DNA from: Tricholoma matsutake
Taxonomy: Eukaryota; Basidiomycota; Agaricomycetes; Agaricales; Tricholomataceae
Reading direction: 5' to 3'
DNA length: 64,000 nt
Assembly: GCA_026075535.2 (NCBI GenBank)
Contig: AP026543.1
Span: 5,952,001 to 6,016,000, forward strand
Each line of letters starts with the position of its first letter. Positions within the stretch are counted from its first letter, which is position 1. The notes below the pieces were generated by a model. That model saw only the letters and a list, made by a program, of their open reading frames with translations, was not told the DNA's origin and searched no databases. Shown here piece after piece: positions 1-10,996 of the stretch. The translations under genes were made by a program, and so were the position numbers.

Positions 1-341
1 TGAGCAAAGCCAAACCAAAGTGGACATGCTGCAGCAGAAAGCAGAACCTCGTGTCAAATGCCACCACCATGAGGCAGACACGAGTTCTGAAGGCGTGGGA
101 TCAAATCTAATCGCGTCGAAAGTTTCCATGTTGCGGATAACTATGTCCTGCAGTAAGATATTATAATTTTCTTGATCTATATAGAGTCGGGGCCTGAATC
201 GAGAGGGTCAGATATTTTGCGAAACAGAGTACTTGCGACCTACCAAATGCAATATTACTGTATGTATATTTCTAGTGGTCTATATTCTAGATCCAAGTCT
301 ACCTGCCAAGCTTGAGACACTCACTAGGTCGTAGCAGCAAT
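1..341. other. Intergenic, 3' flank of SUA5-like gene
   Basis: No open reading frame with recognisable protein similarity, RNA gene or repeat was found here. It is the 3' flank of the SUA5-like gene, which runs on the minus strand and ends at 342. Confidence 0.5.
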
Positions 342-1622
342 CTATTCCATAGCAATCCATCTAAAATCCCCGGCTGCCTTGCGCACGCGATTCATGATCG
401 CTAAGCCTTCTCTGTCTTCCTTGATTTCTTGAATCAGAATAGAATGGACACCTTCTTGCTCTAGCGTAAGCAATCCGTCAAAAAGGCGATGTGCGGTCAC
501 CGATGGCTCGGATATTAGTCCTAGCGGGTATCGACACCACTGAAGCCCATCGGTGGGAGTTAAATAATTCCAGAGCGTTGAATCTGCAGGAGCAAGTACT
601 CCGATTTTAGACGCTCCACTCTTCTTCAACGATGCCAAAAAAGAGGGAATAGGAGTCGAGTTTGCGTCAGGGGGAGGACGCGATTCAGTAAGCAGGAGAG
701 TCACCGGGACAGATGGAGAATAATGCCGGTATTTCATGCCAGGAGTTGTTGGTACTTTCTCTATCGTCTCGTCCAGGTAATCGCGCCGGTGGACCAATAC
801 TCTAGGTATGATGCAATCACCCAGCTCTTCTCGAAGTACTCGTTCGAGATCCTCCACTGTTACTCCTCCGGGCCGTAAGACGCGGATATTCCCGTCTTCA
901 GACAGGCCATCTATGACAGTGCTTTCCAGACCCACTCCACAAGCACCCCCATCAAGGATGATACCGATTTTGCCGTCAAGATCGCGTAGCACATGTTCAG
1001 ATCGAGTCGGACTAGGCTTTCCCGAGGAGTTGGCACTTGGAGCTGCAAGTGGAACGTTCGAAATGGCAATTAAAGCTCTTGCAACTGTATGCGACGGCAT
1101 CCTGATTGCTACAGTCGGCTGATCTGCGGTAATGATCGAAGGTATGGAATTGGGGTTTCTAGGAAACAAAAAGGTGAGAGCACCAGGCCAAAAATGTTTC
1201 ATCAGCGCCTTATATGCTCTTGATATGGAATAATCTCCTGGAAGTAGGGTGTTCAACATCGCAAGTGAGGAAACATGAACGATTAAAGGATTGTCAGGCG
1301 GTCGTCCTTTCGTAGAGAATATCCGGGCCGCAGCATGTGAGTTGTGTGCCACTGCCCCAAGTCCGTAAACGGTCTCCGTTGGGAAAGCGACGGGTTGCAA
1401 TAGATCAACAAGATGGTGTGATGCTGTTTTTATGGCGGCCAAAGTTTCGAGGCAAGAAATGTCAGGCTCATCTGATGTATGGTGGAACACGATGGCTGAA
1501 GGGTCGCATTTAAGAACCTGAGTTTGGGATCGTGGAGTCATGAATCGGACATATGTTCGCTGCACGGTCTTGAAAAAAGTTGCGAAGTTGAACATGATAT
1601 ATATGTTGTGCGTTGTTTGCAT
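342..1622 (-). CDS. SUA5: Threonylcarbamoyl-AMP synthase, Sua5/YrdC family
   Basis: Makes L-threonylcarbamoyladenylate from threonine, bicarbonate and ATP, the first step of t6A37 formation in ANN-decoding tRNAs. The 426-residue single-exon ORF has the YrdC domain at about residues 65-260: FPTETVYGLGAVA, then KGRPPDNPLIVHV, PGALTFLFP, VAIRMPSHTVARAL, PLAAPSANSSGKPSPT and LRPGGVT. The Sua5 linker motif TPGMKYRHYSP and a C-terminal Sua5 domain follow, so this is the long Sua5 form rather than the short YrdC form. Three in-frame ATGs lie at the 5' end (1622, 1595, 1541). The stretch between the second and third is rich in F, K and R without acidic residues and looks like a mitochondrial presequence; starting at the third would give a cytosolic form. 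It lies 73 bp downstream of the FMC1-like gene on the same strand. Confidence 0.95.
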   Translation of the reverse strand: MQTTHNIYIMFNFATFFKTVQRTYVRFMTPRSQTQVLKCDPSAIVFHHTSDEPDISCLETLAAIKTASHHLVDLLQPVAFPTETVYGLGAVAHNSHAAARIFSTKGRPPDNPLIVHVSSLAMLNTLLPGDYSISRAYKALMKHFWPGALTFLFPRNPNSIPSIITADQPTVAIRMPSHTVARALIAISNVPLAAPSANSSGKPSPTRSEHVLRDLDGKIGIILDGGACGVGLESTVIDGLSEDGNIRVLRPGGVTVEDLERVLREELGDCIIPRVLVHRRDYLDETIEKVPTTPGMKYRHYSPSVPVTLLLTESRPPPDANSTPIPSFLASLKKSGASKIGVLAPADSTLWNYLTPTDGLQWCRYPLGLISEPSVTAHRLFDGLLTLEQEGVHSILIQEIKEDREGLAIMNRVRKAAGDFRWIAME

Positions 1623-1695
1623 ACAAAAGTCTAAACTACATCACACAACATATTCGAAAGATAAATCGATAACCACTCGAGTAGAGCAATGATAT

Positions 1696-2114
1696 CTAGG
1701 CTTTTGTATGAGTGATGGGCATGTCAAGACCAACCCGACGAGCAGTGGCATGTATTCTTTCTTCGGTTGTGAGATCAATTAATGGGTTGTATCTGTCAAG
1801 CAGGAGCTGGAAAGGCCGTGGTCATTTATCAAGAAACCAGCGTTGTATCCTTGACTAACCTTGTGTTCTCGTTGAGAACGTAAAAACAGCAATGCGTTTT
1901 GAACATCTTGAAATATCGTAGGGTCACCAGTTTTTCGAGATTTCTCGACTATAGAGCGAAAATTGGACGCGACGACTTGGTTTGTTTTCCTTGGAACAAC
2001 AGCCTGGTCCAAATCCTTAGATGGAGAGATTTATTTATGGAGAAAGAATGCACTTGCCGCCCTGCTCAATTCCCGCAGAATATCTCGATAGGCACGAGCA
2101 TACTGTGAGAGCAT
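1696..2114 (-). CDS. FMC1: FMC1-like mitochondrial ATP synthase assembly factor (LYR-type)
   Basis: Small protein built from three exons. Exon 1 begins at ATG 2114 and reads MLSQYARAYRDILRELSRA, the LYR-like opening helix. Exon 2 carries FRSIVEKS and QDVQNALLFLRSQREHK and ends at 1860. A 53-nt intron (1807-1859, GTTAGT...TTCCAG) is followed by exon 3 with DRYNPLIDLTTEERIHATA and the stop at 1696-1698. The order helix, FLRSQR.HK, RYNPL matches fungal Fmc1, which helps assemble or stabilise F1-ATPase in the mitochondrial matrix. The first intron (roughly 1976-2049) is my best in-frame choice. A promoter shared with the RRM gene lies upstream. Confidence 0.8.
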
Positions 2115-2431
2115 ATCGTTATGCTGAAGCAGTACTTAAAAGTAACTGGAATGACGTTCACGTGATCTAATTTTAGGTTAGTAAGTAGCCCGTTGCCATC
2201 CTCTCTCTTGATCTCTGACAACACACTGACAGCACTTCCCTGTCCATTGTTTCCTTCTGACAGACAATTATAGCCCGGTGGCCAAAGCGGCGCTACTATA
2301 CGATTTGGATACCATGTTCGCTTTGGCCCCTAGATATATATAAGTAGCACCATGGCAGGCGCATCGTGAACATTAACAGATCCCCGCAAGACTACAACTA
2401 CGACCTCCCCATCTCCGATTCCAATTTCCTT
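2115..2431. promoter_or_regulatory. Divergent promoter region, FMC1-like / RRM gene
   Basis: About 317 bp between the two divergent start codons. It holds a perfect 10-bp inverted repeat, GGCCAAAGCG (2280-2289) and CGCTTTGGCC (2319-2328), and 6-14 bp further on a TATA-like run TATATATAA (2334-2342), about 90-98 bp before the ATG of the plus-strand gene. The TATA-like run fits a core promoter of the RRM gene. The inverted repeat is a candidate binding site for a dimeric regulator; this is inferred from symmetry and position only. Confidence 0.4.
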
Positions 2432-3302
2432 ATGCGTATCCGCTGGGCCAGTAGTTCTCACTTAGAGATCGCTTCATCGAATATCGCCAATGTTAGTCCT
2501 CCCATTTGAACTTACTCGTCCTCTCCCTAACCATCTGCAGCGGCCTTCTCCTATCCCAAACACCACACCGGCTTTTGCGGCCCAGAAGAAGCTCACAAGG
2601 CATGGCCGCGAGCTTAAGCGTGCCCGTACCCTCTCAAGGGCCGAGCTGCATCATTCGGTTATCATGGCGAAGAACGCTGCGGTGAAAAAGGAAAAAGCCA
2701 AAGTCACAAAAAATCACAAAGCGAACGCGGGTGTTGGGTATTCTTATGTCTATGTTGGTAACGTATGTGTCCCACCGTCGTAACTTGATGAGGTCTTACC
2801 GTATCAACAGATAGATCCAATTATCGGCAAGGAAGACTTGGAGGCCTTTTTCAAGAGTTGTGGCCCAGTATCTTGCATTCAAATTCGCTGCAGCCGGGGC
2901 CAAGCTATCAATAAGGGTGTGGCTGTTCCGGTAGGGGTTCGGACTAAGCGTGATCGTCAGTATGCCACCGTAGAGTTCAGTGACTCAAAAGCCGTCCAGA
3001 AGGCGGTCCAGAAAAATGGGGATAAGCTCAAGGGCTGCCGGCTTGTGGTATGTCTCCAGCTGTAGGGGTAATCCGTTGTTTGCTCATCAAGCGTGCTTAG
3101 GTATCCGTTTCGCCTGGTGACCTTCCCGAAGTTAGAGATATTTTGAAGTGTCAGTCATTTCTCTGTGTCATCCTGATAACACATCCTTAAACAAAATCCA
3201 GTTCGAGAGGCCAAGCGTCTTGGCCTGCCGAATCTGTACAACCTTGGCGATGAACCTTCTAGGTGTGAAATTCACCCCCACCAGTTTAACACACCTGCTT
3301 AA
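2432..3302 (+). CDS. RNA-recognition-motif (RRM) protein
   Basis: One RRM fold: RNP2 VYVGNIDP, a helix KEDLEAFFKSCGPV and RNP1 DRQYATVEF. Before it lies a basic N-terminal segment (AFAAQKKLTRHGRELKRART, then many Lys). Exons as I read them: 2432-2491; an intron beginning GTTAGT and ending CTGCAG; an exon through VYVGN; a GTATGT intron; the RRM exon to about 3047; another GTATGT intron; then VSVSPGDLPEVRDIL; and a final exon reading AKRLGLPNLYNLGDEPSR to a TAA at 3300-3302. The last exon border is uncertain because the first acceptor gives a frame mismatch unless the donor lies a few codons later. The start is the first ATG that joins in frame. Likely nuclear RNA binding; the specific family is not recognised. 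Confidence 0.75.
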
Positions 3303-3762
3303 GAATTATATACTAATAGACCGATACAAATCGAGCCCACGGAACAAGTGATAGTAACGCCTCATTCAGACCGCCATCGCTTCATGGGGGTGTCCTTCGC
3401 CAAATGCATTGCCTAAGTACCATGTAGAGTTAATGAATTATGCTATCGCATGTATATGAAGTATGACGAAAACTTCCTTTTGAGTGAGAGGGTTACGTCG
3501 GGCAAGGCACCCGAATGATAACTCCTATACATAACCGATCAGGTTATCAATCCCTTGCGTCCAAACTTTTCGTCAGCTTTTCTGTTAGCCACGCTGACCA
3601 TATACTCCGCTGTATGGAAGTTGTTTAGTTTCTCTCAAAGGTGAAATCTTGTTCGTTCACATGTCAGAACAGCACCTCATCTCATCCCACGTTCAGTGGT
3701 GCCAGTGGCTATCGGTCTTTCTCGTTTGATTGTTGCCTAGTTGTCATCTGCCTACTTGAGCC
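3303..3762. other. Intergenic, no gene seen
   Basis: About 460 bp between the RRM gene and the helicase-like gene. No ORF with coding character was seen. It presumably holds the 3' end of one transcript and the promoter of the next. Confidence 0.5.
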
Positions 3763-6700
3763 ATGTCGAGGAGTGGGGCCTTGAACCCGGCCTCGATGCC
3801 TTTCTTTCCGGGCGGCATTCGTCCTCGCGACGATGTGGCCGGTAGTGGCTTTGGAATCCGACATCAGGTGCTCCGAGAGCAGGATCCAACTTCCATGTCG
3901 TATCTCTCGATGTCCTCCTCTGACTTTCGGTCGGTGCGGTCTTCGCCCAGTCCAACGACTGAAGCTCGTGAAGCCTCTCATCAGCCACTATCATCAGAGC
4001 AGAAGTGGCCTAGGCGATCGCCAGTTGTTCGCCAGGTCGGACCAAACCCCGTGGTCGAAAGCAAAGCAAAGGAAGCGAGCGCTAGCGTACCCGGAAGTCT
4101 GGACACATTATCCGAAGGCGATGTCAACCTCGACACCCCTGAACGCGAGGGAGATGGACGGCCTTCAGGTCTTTCCTTGCAGCAGGGAAGCCCTGAGCAC
4201 TTTTCTACACCTTCGGTAGCCGTGAATCATGGTGCTACATCTGTTCATAGTGGTGGAGTCGCATCATCTTCGCCAGTCTCATCCTTGGATTCTGCCAGTC
4301 ATTTCATTCCCGGTATAGACTCGCATTCGAGTTTCGAGGCTCAGCTCAAGGCCTCACCCATGATTCACGACATTTTGGAACGACTCATACGATGCGAATA
4401 CTCTACCAGAGAAATACAGCACGATCTTTCTGATATGCATCGCAAGGTCGATTTATTGGTGGAACGTTTTATGGGTTCAAATTCTCAACCTGAGTTTAAA
4501 GACCCGTTTGCTCCTCCAAACACCAACGGGTTCAGCTTTTCTTCAAATGGTCCTCGACCATCGATCGGCAACATTGCTCCTAATCAACCTGCTCCGTCGG
4601 ATGATATTACTATGATCTCTCAGCGGTTGAACACTCTTACTTCATCGGTCGGCCAGCTTCTGGCTCTTCAAACGCAGCATGTACAATCTTCAAACACTGA
4701 AAATCGTAGCAACTCCATTATTGGTTCAAATCTACAACAAGGAGACGTCCCCTCGAACCAATTAATCTCTCCCGCGATACCCAGTTCTACTGTAATTGGC
4801 CATGGTCTGCCACACAGATCCGACATGAGGCATTCACCTCGTCCCCCGCACCTTCCGACCCGCACTTGGTCCGCTGGCACACTTGACCTGCCTATGCGAT
4901 CTTCCGATCCCAATGTTAGTCGTCAAGAGACGATGATCCGTGATAAGCGTCGTTCTGTGACGGGAATTCAGCGGCGCGAGTCGTCAGGGGTACGCTAACA
5001 ATGTTTTCTCTATCTACTTTCATCAATCCTTCCTGTAGATCCTGGATCCCCAAGCCGATAATTGGACGATGGGTTCCTCTCGCGATTCTGGTCCGATCAT
5101 TTCCAAGTGGGAGCAACTCTCCCTTGCCCCTGATCTCTTAAGATCACTGAACAAATTCGGGTGAGATAGATGGATTCACTTTCAATCAATTTCTGAAGAT
5201 CCCTACGATAGAGTTGGGCCTCCCAACAAGATCCAACAGCGTGCTCTCCCTTTCCTCTTGCGTGGCTCAGATATAATAGCCCAAGCACCACCAACTCAGG
5301 AGCGTATTGCTGCATATGTGATACCTGCTATACAAGTTGCTGTTACAAATATCACAGTTCGTCCGCCGAACCGCGGACCGATCGTGATCATGATCTCTAC
5401 GACAGTGGATCAAGCTACTCAGGCACAACGCATGATTCGAGACATAGGAGGGCCCATAGGAGTCAGATCTGCCTTGGGCGTTGGAGCTACATCTGCCAAC
5501 AGCGATCTGAGTCAGGAGCTCCGACTCCTCCAGGGGAGTATGCCCCACATCATCTGTGGTACTCCGCAGAAACTTCATGCGCTCTTTACCTCTCCTGGCG
5601 GTCTTGTGGGTTCTGAAGTACGCTTCTTGGTCCTTGACGAGGTTGATCAGTTGATTGCACGTAACCTTCACGAGTTTGTGTTCAACGTAGTGAAACTTCT
5701 TCCTCCTCCGCGCTCTCGCCCACTGCCTGGTTCTAGCGTCACTCCCGGCACCATATCACAAGCGTCATTTCCAGGCGGCACGGAATCAACCAACGGTGTA
5801 TTGTCTCCTTTTCAGACCCAGACTCGCAGATTCTCTGCCGTTGCACCTTCGCCTGCTCCGCCGGAGGCGATGGGCGGGACTTCTCAGACCCTCGAGCGTC
5901 AAACTGCCCTCTTCTCTAATACTGTTCCTCAGGATGTCCTGAATCTCGCTTCTGCGATACAGCTTCGCGAGCCTGTAAGGGTTCTTGTACGGCGCGATGG
6001 CAATGTCACCCACGCAGATGCTAGTCAAGGGTCTCGCGGTTTGCGCCAGTTTTATCTATACTTAGCGTTTACTGCTGGAGGAAGGTCTGACCCAATGGCT
6101 GCTCCACCAGGTGGCGGCCTTGGCATCATCGGTTCTGGGAGGAGCGCTTCCAATGCAGAAAGTACTCAAGCAAGAGAATGGAAGCTAGATGCCCTTGCCG
6201 ATCTCTTCGACGATGTTGAAGTAACTCAAGCAATTGTACATGTCGGAGGGATGACCTCCCTTGATTCGGTGGTGTATAAGTTGGCGAATCGAGGCTTAGA
6301 AGCTGTTCCCCTAGTAAGGACGATTATCCTGGGCTCCAAATTTATAGTTAACGATTACTGTTTTCAGCATGGCGATATGAATGCAGGAACCAAACTGGCC
6401 GCTCTAAACAAATTTAGGAACTCCAACTCCGTTATTATGAGACATCCTGGAACAAAAATCCTTGTAGTCTATGACGTACAGGTCAAGTCACCTGAGGTAT
6501 CTCACGTCCCTCTTATCGTTAATTATGGTCAGCCATCTTTTCATTTTTATCCTAGTTGCTAGAATTGATGCCTTTTCCTGAACAGACCTGCCCAAAGCTG
6601 TTGAAGAGTATGCGCATCGGTTAATTCTTTTCTTCCTCATGTTTTGTGAAGCCCTCTTGACTCTTGGTATCCAGTGTATCACCTGCCATTGCTTCTAACT

Positions 6701-6944
6701 ACTCCCGTGCTGGTGTCGTTGTCAACTTTGTAACAGCCACTGGCGGTGATGTTGAAATGCTACGATCCATAGAGTGTTTTTACAAGTTGAGTGCTCTAAT
6801 CTGTTGTGACATGCCAGCGCTGACAAGCTGCGATTCTCGCAGGATTAAATGCGTAAGTTTCAAAACCTATCATAAACCCCTCTTTTGCTTACCCTCTATA
6901 CTCGACAGCCTGAGGTTCCTATGAGTCTACGTGATATTATTTAA
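3763..6944 (+). CDS. eIF4A-like DEAD-box protein with degenerate motifs (predicted pseudo-helicase)
   Basis: Eight exons: 3763-4989, 5039-5160, 5212-6313, 6368-6527, 6586-6619, 6675-6785, 6843-6852 (10 nt) and 6909-6944; all joins keep frame. The first 400 or so residues are Ser/Pro-rich with a short helical stretch (MIHDILERLIRCEYS...). The rest follows eIF4A from the Q motif (KIQQRALPFLLRGSD) to the C-terminus (PEVPMSLRDII). The fold landmarks remain but catalytic motifs are lost: motif I reads AQAPPTQERIA instead of AQ..GTGKT; Ia is STTVDQATQ; II is DEVD; III is SNT; V lacks ARGID; VI reads HRVSPAIASNYS. An insert of about 70 residues sits between motifs II and III. Without the P-loop Lys and the HRxGRxxR arginines, ATP hydrolysis looks impossible, so a scaffold or regulatory role in translation is my inference. 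Confidence 0.85.
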
Positions 6945-7165
6945 ATGATGACCGAACGTGGTTTTGTATCCCTATTGCACACCTTCCCCATCTGAAACCA
7001 TTGTTGACTAATATCCACTATCCTGCATCGCGCATTCCGTCTTCGATACCCTTCAATCTACGCAGAATTGTTTCCTTACTACATGTCGTTCAAGTTTGTG
7101 ATAACCCATGTTCTCGTACACTGTATATCAGCCCCCTTCTCATCCGTGACTTATTCGATTTGTTA

Positions 7166-10100
7166 TCATTCTATAGCTGACTGAACAATCAATACTCTTA
7201 TTGTACCATCTTCACTGCAGCTCGCAAGCATACTTTGACCGGGTAAGTCTCCATCATGCCATCTTAACCGATGAATTTGGTCAACATGAGCAGTTCTGTT
7301 AGGGAATATATGAATGAATGATGTCTCATTGTTTGGCCCACCAACCTCGGTGGAATAGTAACGTCCAGGCTCCATATCTCGGCAGAGCTATGTAAATTTG
7401 AATAGATGAGAACTTCGCCAGATTCCAGCCCGATTGCAAGTTGGTGTCTGATAGTTGCCAGTAGGTGGGATAGTATATAACAATGTGAAGAGTTCAACTG
7501 CTTACCGAACAGATGCAATTGTTGTAGAAAAATCGACAGCCGTCGCTGCTACGTTCGTTTTAATTGTCGCTACTGTTTTCCAGTTGCTCGAATCTCCCCG
7601 AGACCAGATTTTAACCTGTGCAGTTTAAGGGCTTGACACGTCATCATTGGATTTGACCACTACTCACTGTTTTGTCACGCGAAGCAGTGGCAAAGATATA
7701 CCCTTCAGCAGCCCAAGCACAATCCCAAATGATTCGCCCATGAGACTTGTCGGCAGCAACGGGAACGAAGGCTGATGTAGTCAATAAGTAAATCATTCAA
7801 AACTTCTGTGAATATTTACCCCCCGGATTTTGAAACTCAAAAAGCTGCCAAGACCGATCCCTCGACACAGACAAGACAAACTTATCGTCAGGACTGAAGG
7901 CAATACGCGTGACTGTCAATGAGTGACCTTCCAGAGGCTGACCAACGAGGTGATAATTTTCCGTATTGTAAACGCGAACGACGGCGTGCTCTGGCGTAGT
8001 CGCTTTACACGAGGTTGCCAAGAATCGTTTCGAAGAAGAAACCGTCAATGTTATCGACTGAAAAGAAATTACGATAGAAAAAAGTTGATCAACAAATGAT
8101 ACCTCATATCCATGTCCAAAGATTTTTTCAACCTCAGGCCACAGGGTAATTGATGCAAGCTCGCCTTCGAAGGGCCGCCTGTGCATCGTTCCATCCCGAA
8201 AGTTATCTCGAGGTGTCGCTGTTTGGTGAATATTTTTATAAGAAACGCAGAGCATACAAAGGGTGCCGGAATGACCTTCTCCCAGTGCTTTATTAGACAG
8301 GCCAAGCGGAGGAACACTAGCTCCCAAGGGCCGCAAGTGCTGATAATTGGATCATCAGTAGTTTCTTTCCAAGAACACTGGGTGACAAACTTCTTTTTCT
8401 GCAAACTTGGAGATCCCCAACCCTTCAGTTAGTTGTACAAAACCTCGTGGGGCCTCAAATACACGGGCAACCTTCTCATCGGCAATGCTCACAAATCTCA
8501 GGGGATCTATGAACGCTGCGTCAAGGAGATCATATCCGTGGACTTGCGGACGACCAAGTTCATGCCAGACCGAATCAGCAGTAAAGGGCGATATTGCACC
8601 ATGAAGCCTCGTAGTTTGGTCAAGGCTGTTGAGGGGAAATCAATGAAAACCGCTCCAGGAAAAGATCTGATTTGTTTAGATACCCTACGGAGATGAGGTA
8701 GTTTCCATTGGGACTCCAATCGATACCTTTGACAGGACCACTATGACCAGATATAGCTCCCACCTCTGTCCAGATCTTTTCGCTCCCGATCTGGGAAGGA
8801 GTCACGCACCTCCAGCGTCTCCAACCCCCTCCCCATCCCCATGCCAATGCTTGCTTCCCTTGGTGCGCCCAGGCACCACCAACGAATCCTCCTAGCCGCT
8901 GGCCACCGACATCGCCAAAACGCTGACGGCTGATCCAGATGGAAAATGACTTGCCCTGCAAAGATGCCCCAGAAGCAGAAGGGGACCACATAATTAAGGA
9001 CGAATCAGTGGATGTTGATAATAGAGTCGGAGCGGAGTCCATTACAACGGGACTCCATGAAACTGAGGTTATGCCAGCGTCATGTCCGATAAGTAGTGCA
9101 TCAAAAGTGATGGAGTACTGCTGGAAGCTTGGATTGTAATTTCAATGCGACGAGGAAGATGTCAAAAAGACTAAATTATTACCTGCCCTGGTCGGACTTG
9201 ACAGTCAGAATGTGTCGTTTCAGGGATATTTGTCTACCACCCTCTTCATTCTCGCCGAGATCTCCCAGCGACGCTTCAAATGTGTCCAAAAGATCATCAC
9301 TCAGGATGTCTGTAGCAACACTTCGGGAGGTAGACAGGTCTTTTTGCAGAGACTCGATGCTCCATAATCGAATTGTTGCATCCTGGGAGCCAGACGCCAG
9401 AGTGAGAGCTTGTCCTCCAGGAGAAGGGGCCAGGAAGGCTAGACCCTTGACCCAATCTTCATGTCCAGAAAGGGCCGCAGCATGTACGAACTAAGCAGAA
9501 ACAAGGTTAACGATAAATTTATTGGCGATAGAGCTACGTACATGACTTTCAGAACGGACCCATATTTGCACATTCCTGTCTGTCCCACCAATAGCCAGAA
9601 TAGCCACTGAATGCACAGAAATCAGGGTGCTCAAATCGACAGATGCAGATGAATCACGAACCGTTGGAGTCAGGCAGGTGAGCAAGCGACACAGCGAGAG
9701 GGTACTTCCCTTGCAGCGAAATAATTTGGATCTCGATGAGGTCATCTATACATGAGGTGTTCAACAAGCAATCTTGAGATTCGTAGCTCAGTCTTGCCTA
9801 GTTGTTCTGCTGATTGTAGCTTCCATATCTTGACTGAAGCATCGGAGGAGCCAGTGACGATACAATGATCAAGCGCACATAAGGAAGAAATGGCTTTTGC
9901 GTGGGCCTGCACCTTTAGGGTGGGTATCCACTGCCAAGAGTATCCTTGTCAGACAGGTTCACTGGAATCGTGCAGAGTAATGCCTACCTGACATCCACGG
10001 TTCCTCCAACACATCAGTGTTCCCTTATCATCTGCACTGGCGAACATCGCATCGGAGATAAAACGAACACAGGTGACAGTCCCGTCGTGCCCAGGCAATG

Positions 10101-10315
10101 TCTCCGACACCCCAGGACCATCCTCGCTCTGTCAGGATGAGATAAATACATGCAGAAATGGAGCTACGAGCGATTGACTGTACATTGACATTCCATATAG
10201 CGATGAGGTTCGATGAACCGAACGCGGCGACAGACGCGGTTGAAATATCAGCAGCTTGAGAATGTCTGTTGGTCGAAGCTGATATGTATGCGATCTTGAC
10301 TGTTGTAGCGGCCAT
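7166..10315 (-). CDS. ELP2: Elongator complex subunit 2 (WD40 repeats)
   Basis: Multi-exon gene (introns about 50 nt) for a protein of roughly 800 residues made of two WD40 propellers. It opens MAATTVKIAYISASTNRHS and ends DGTIRVLIVQSAIE, both typical of Elp2. WD signatures in order include DRNVQIWVRSE, HEDWVKGLAFLAPS, GSQDATIRLWSIE, LLSTSTDSSLIMWSP, SGHSGPVKGIDWSPNG, GHSLTVTRIAFSPDDKFVLS, WDCAWAAEGYIFATASRD, HRLRWHD and LASCSEDGTIR. Elongator modifies wobble uridine 34 of tRNAs (cm5U derivatives); Elp2 is a scaffold of the core complex in the cytoplasm. It starts only 67 bp from the divergently read holo-ACP synthase gene and converges with the helicase-like gene, with 221 bp between their stops. 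Confidence 0.93.
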
Positions 10316-10382
10316 GACAAGGGTGACTATTTATAGCACCGAAGTTTAACCCGCTTACTTTTTGTCCGGATCCTGCTTACTT
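10316..10382. promoter_or_regulatory. Very short bidirectional promoter, ELP2 / PPT2-like
   Basis: Only 67 bp separate the two divergent ATGs, so both 5' untranslated regions and any core elements must overlap or be extremely short. No TATA box is visible. Confidence 0.5.
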
Positions 10383-10847
10383 ATGGCAATTCTAGGCATC
10401 GGCGTCGACGTGGTCCACATTCCTCGCTTCGCTGCCCTCCTTAGTCGTAGATGTCCACGACGGCTTGCAGCTCGCATCCTTTCTGAGGAGGAGCTCACTC
10501 AGTGGGGGTCGTTGCCAACGTCTGACATGTTCAGACGCATCCGCTTCCTTGCTGTCCGGTATGGCTCCACGTCTGGCCTCACACATTCGTCCTGAAATTT
10601 GGTATTTAGCTGGTGTCTCAAGGAAGCAGCGTACAAAGCCATGTACCCCGAAATGCGGCCAACCTGGAAGGAGTTAACTTATCGCGGGCTCTGTCCGAGA
10701 AAGGACGGTCTTAAGCCAGCGTTAGTTTACCACCCGATCATAGCTGTAGAGTCCACCAAGGTTGGCCGCATGCATATTTCAATCAGCCACGACGGAGATT
10801 ATGTTATCGCTTTTGTTACCATCGAAGCCTCCACCAAGGGTTCATAA
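10383..10847 (+). CDS. PPT2: Holo-ACP synthase (AcpS-type phosphopantetheinyl transferase)
   Basis: Two exons, 10383-10558 and 10610-10847, joined through a 51-nt intron GTATGG...TATTTAG, giving about 137 residues. It attaches 4'-phosphopantetheine from CoA to acyl carrier protein. Visible motifs: GIGVDVVHIPRF (Mg-binding Asp), then across the splice RFLAVRWCLKEAAYKAM (KEA motif with catalytic Glu) and HISISHDGDYVIAFV. The small size and motif spacing fit AcpS/yeast Ppt2, the enzyme for mitochondrial ACP, rather than the large Sfp type or the fatty-acid-synthase domain. No clear presequence is visible. The start is the first ATG, directly before the conserved GIGVD. Confidence 0.9.
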
Positions 10848-10996
10848 TGCTGGTTCTATAAGTCACCTTCGCTGTTGGTTGCTCAGTTCATATCCACTAT
10901 TTTGAATGGTCTTCAATTCCCATCTCCCTGCTTGAGCAATGACGACTATTACACTATCGAGCTGTCTAACAATTACCTGCCATTGCAAGTGAAAAT

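Noticed and set aside
808..1122. Plus-strand ORF of 104 codons
   Set aside because: Lies wholly opposite the YrdC domain of SUA5; it is a composition shadow.
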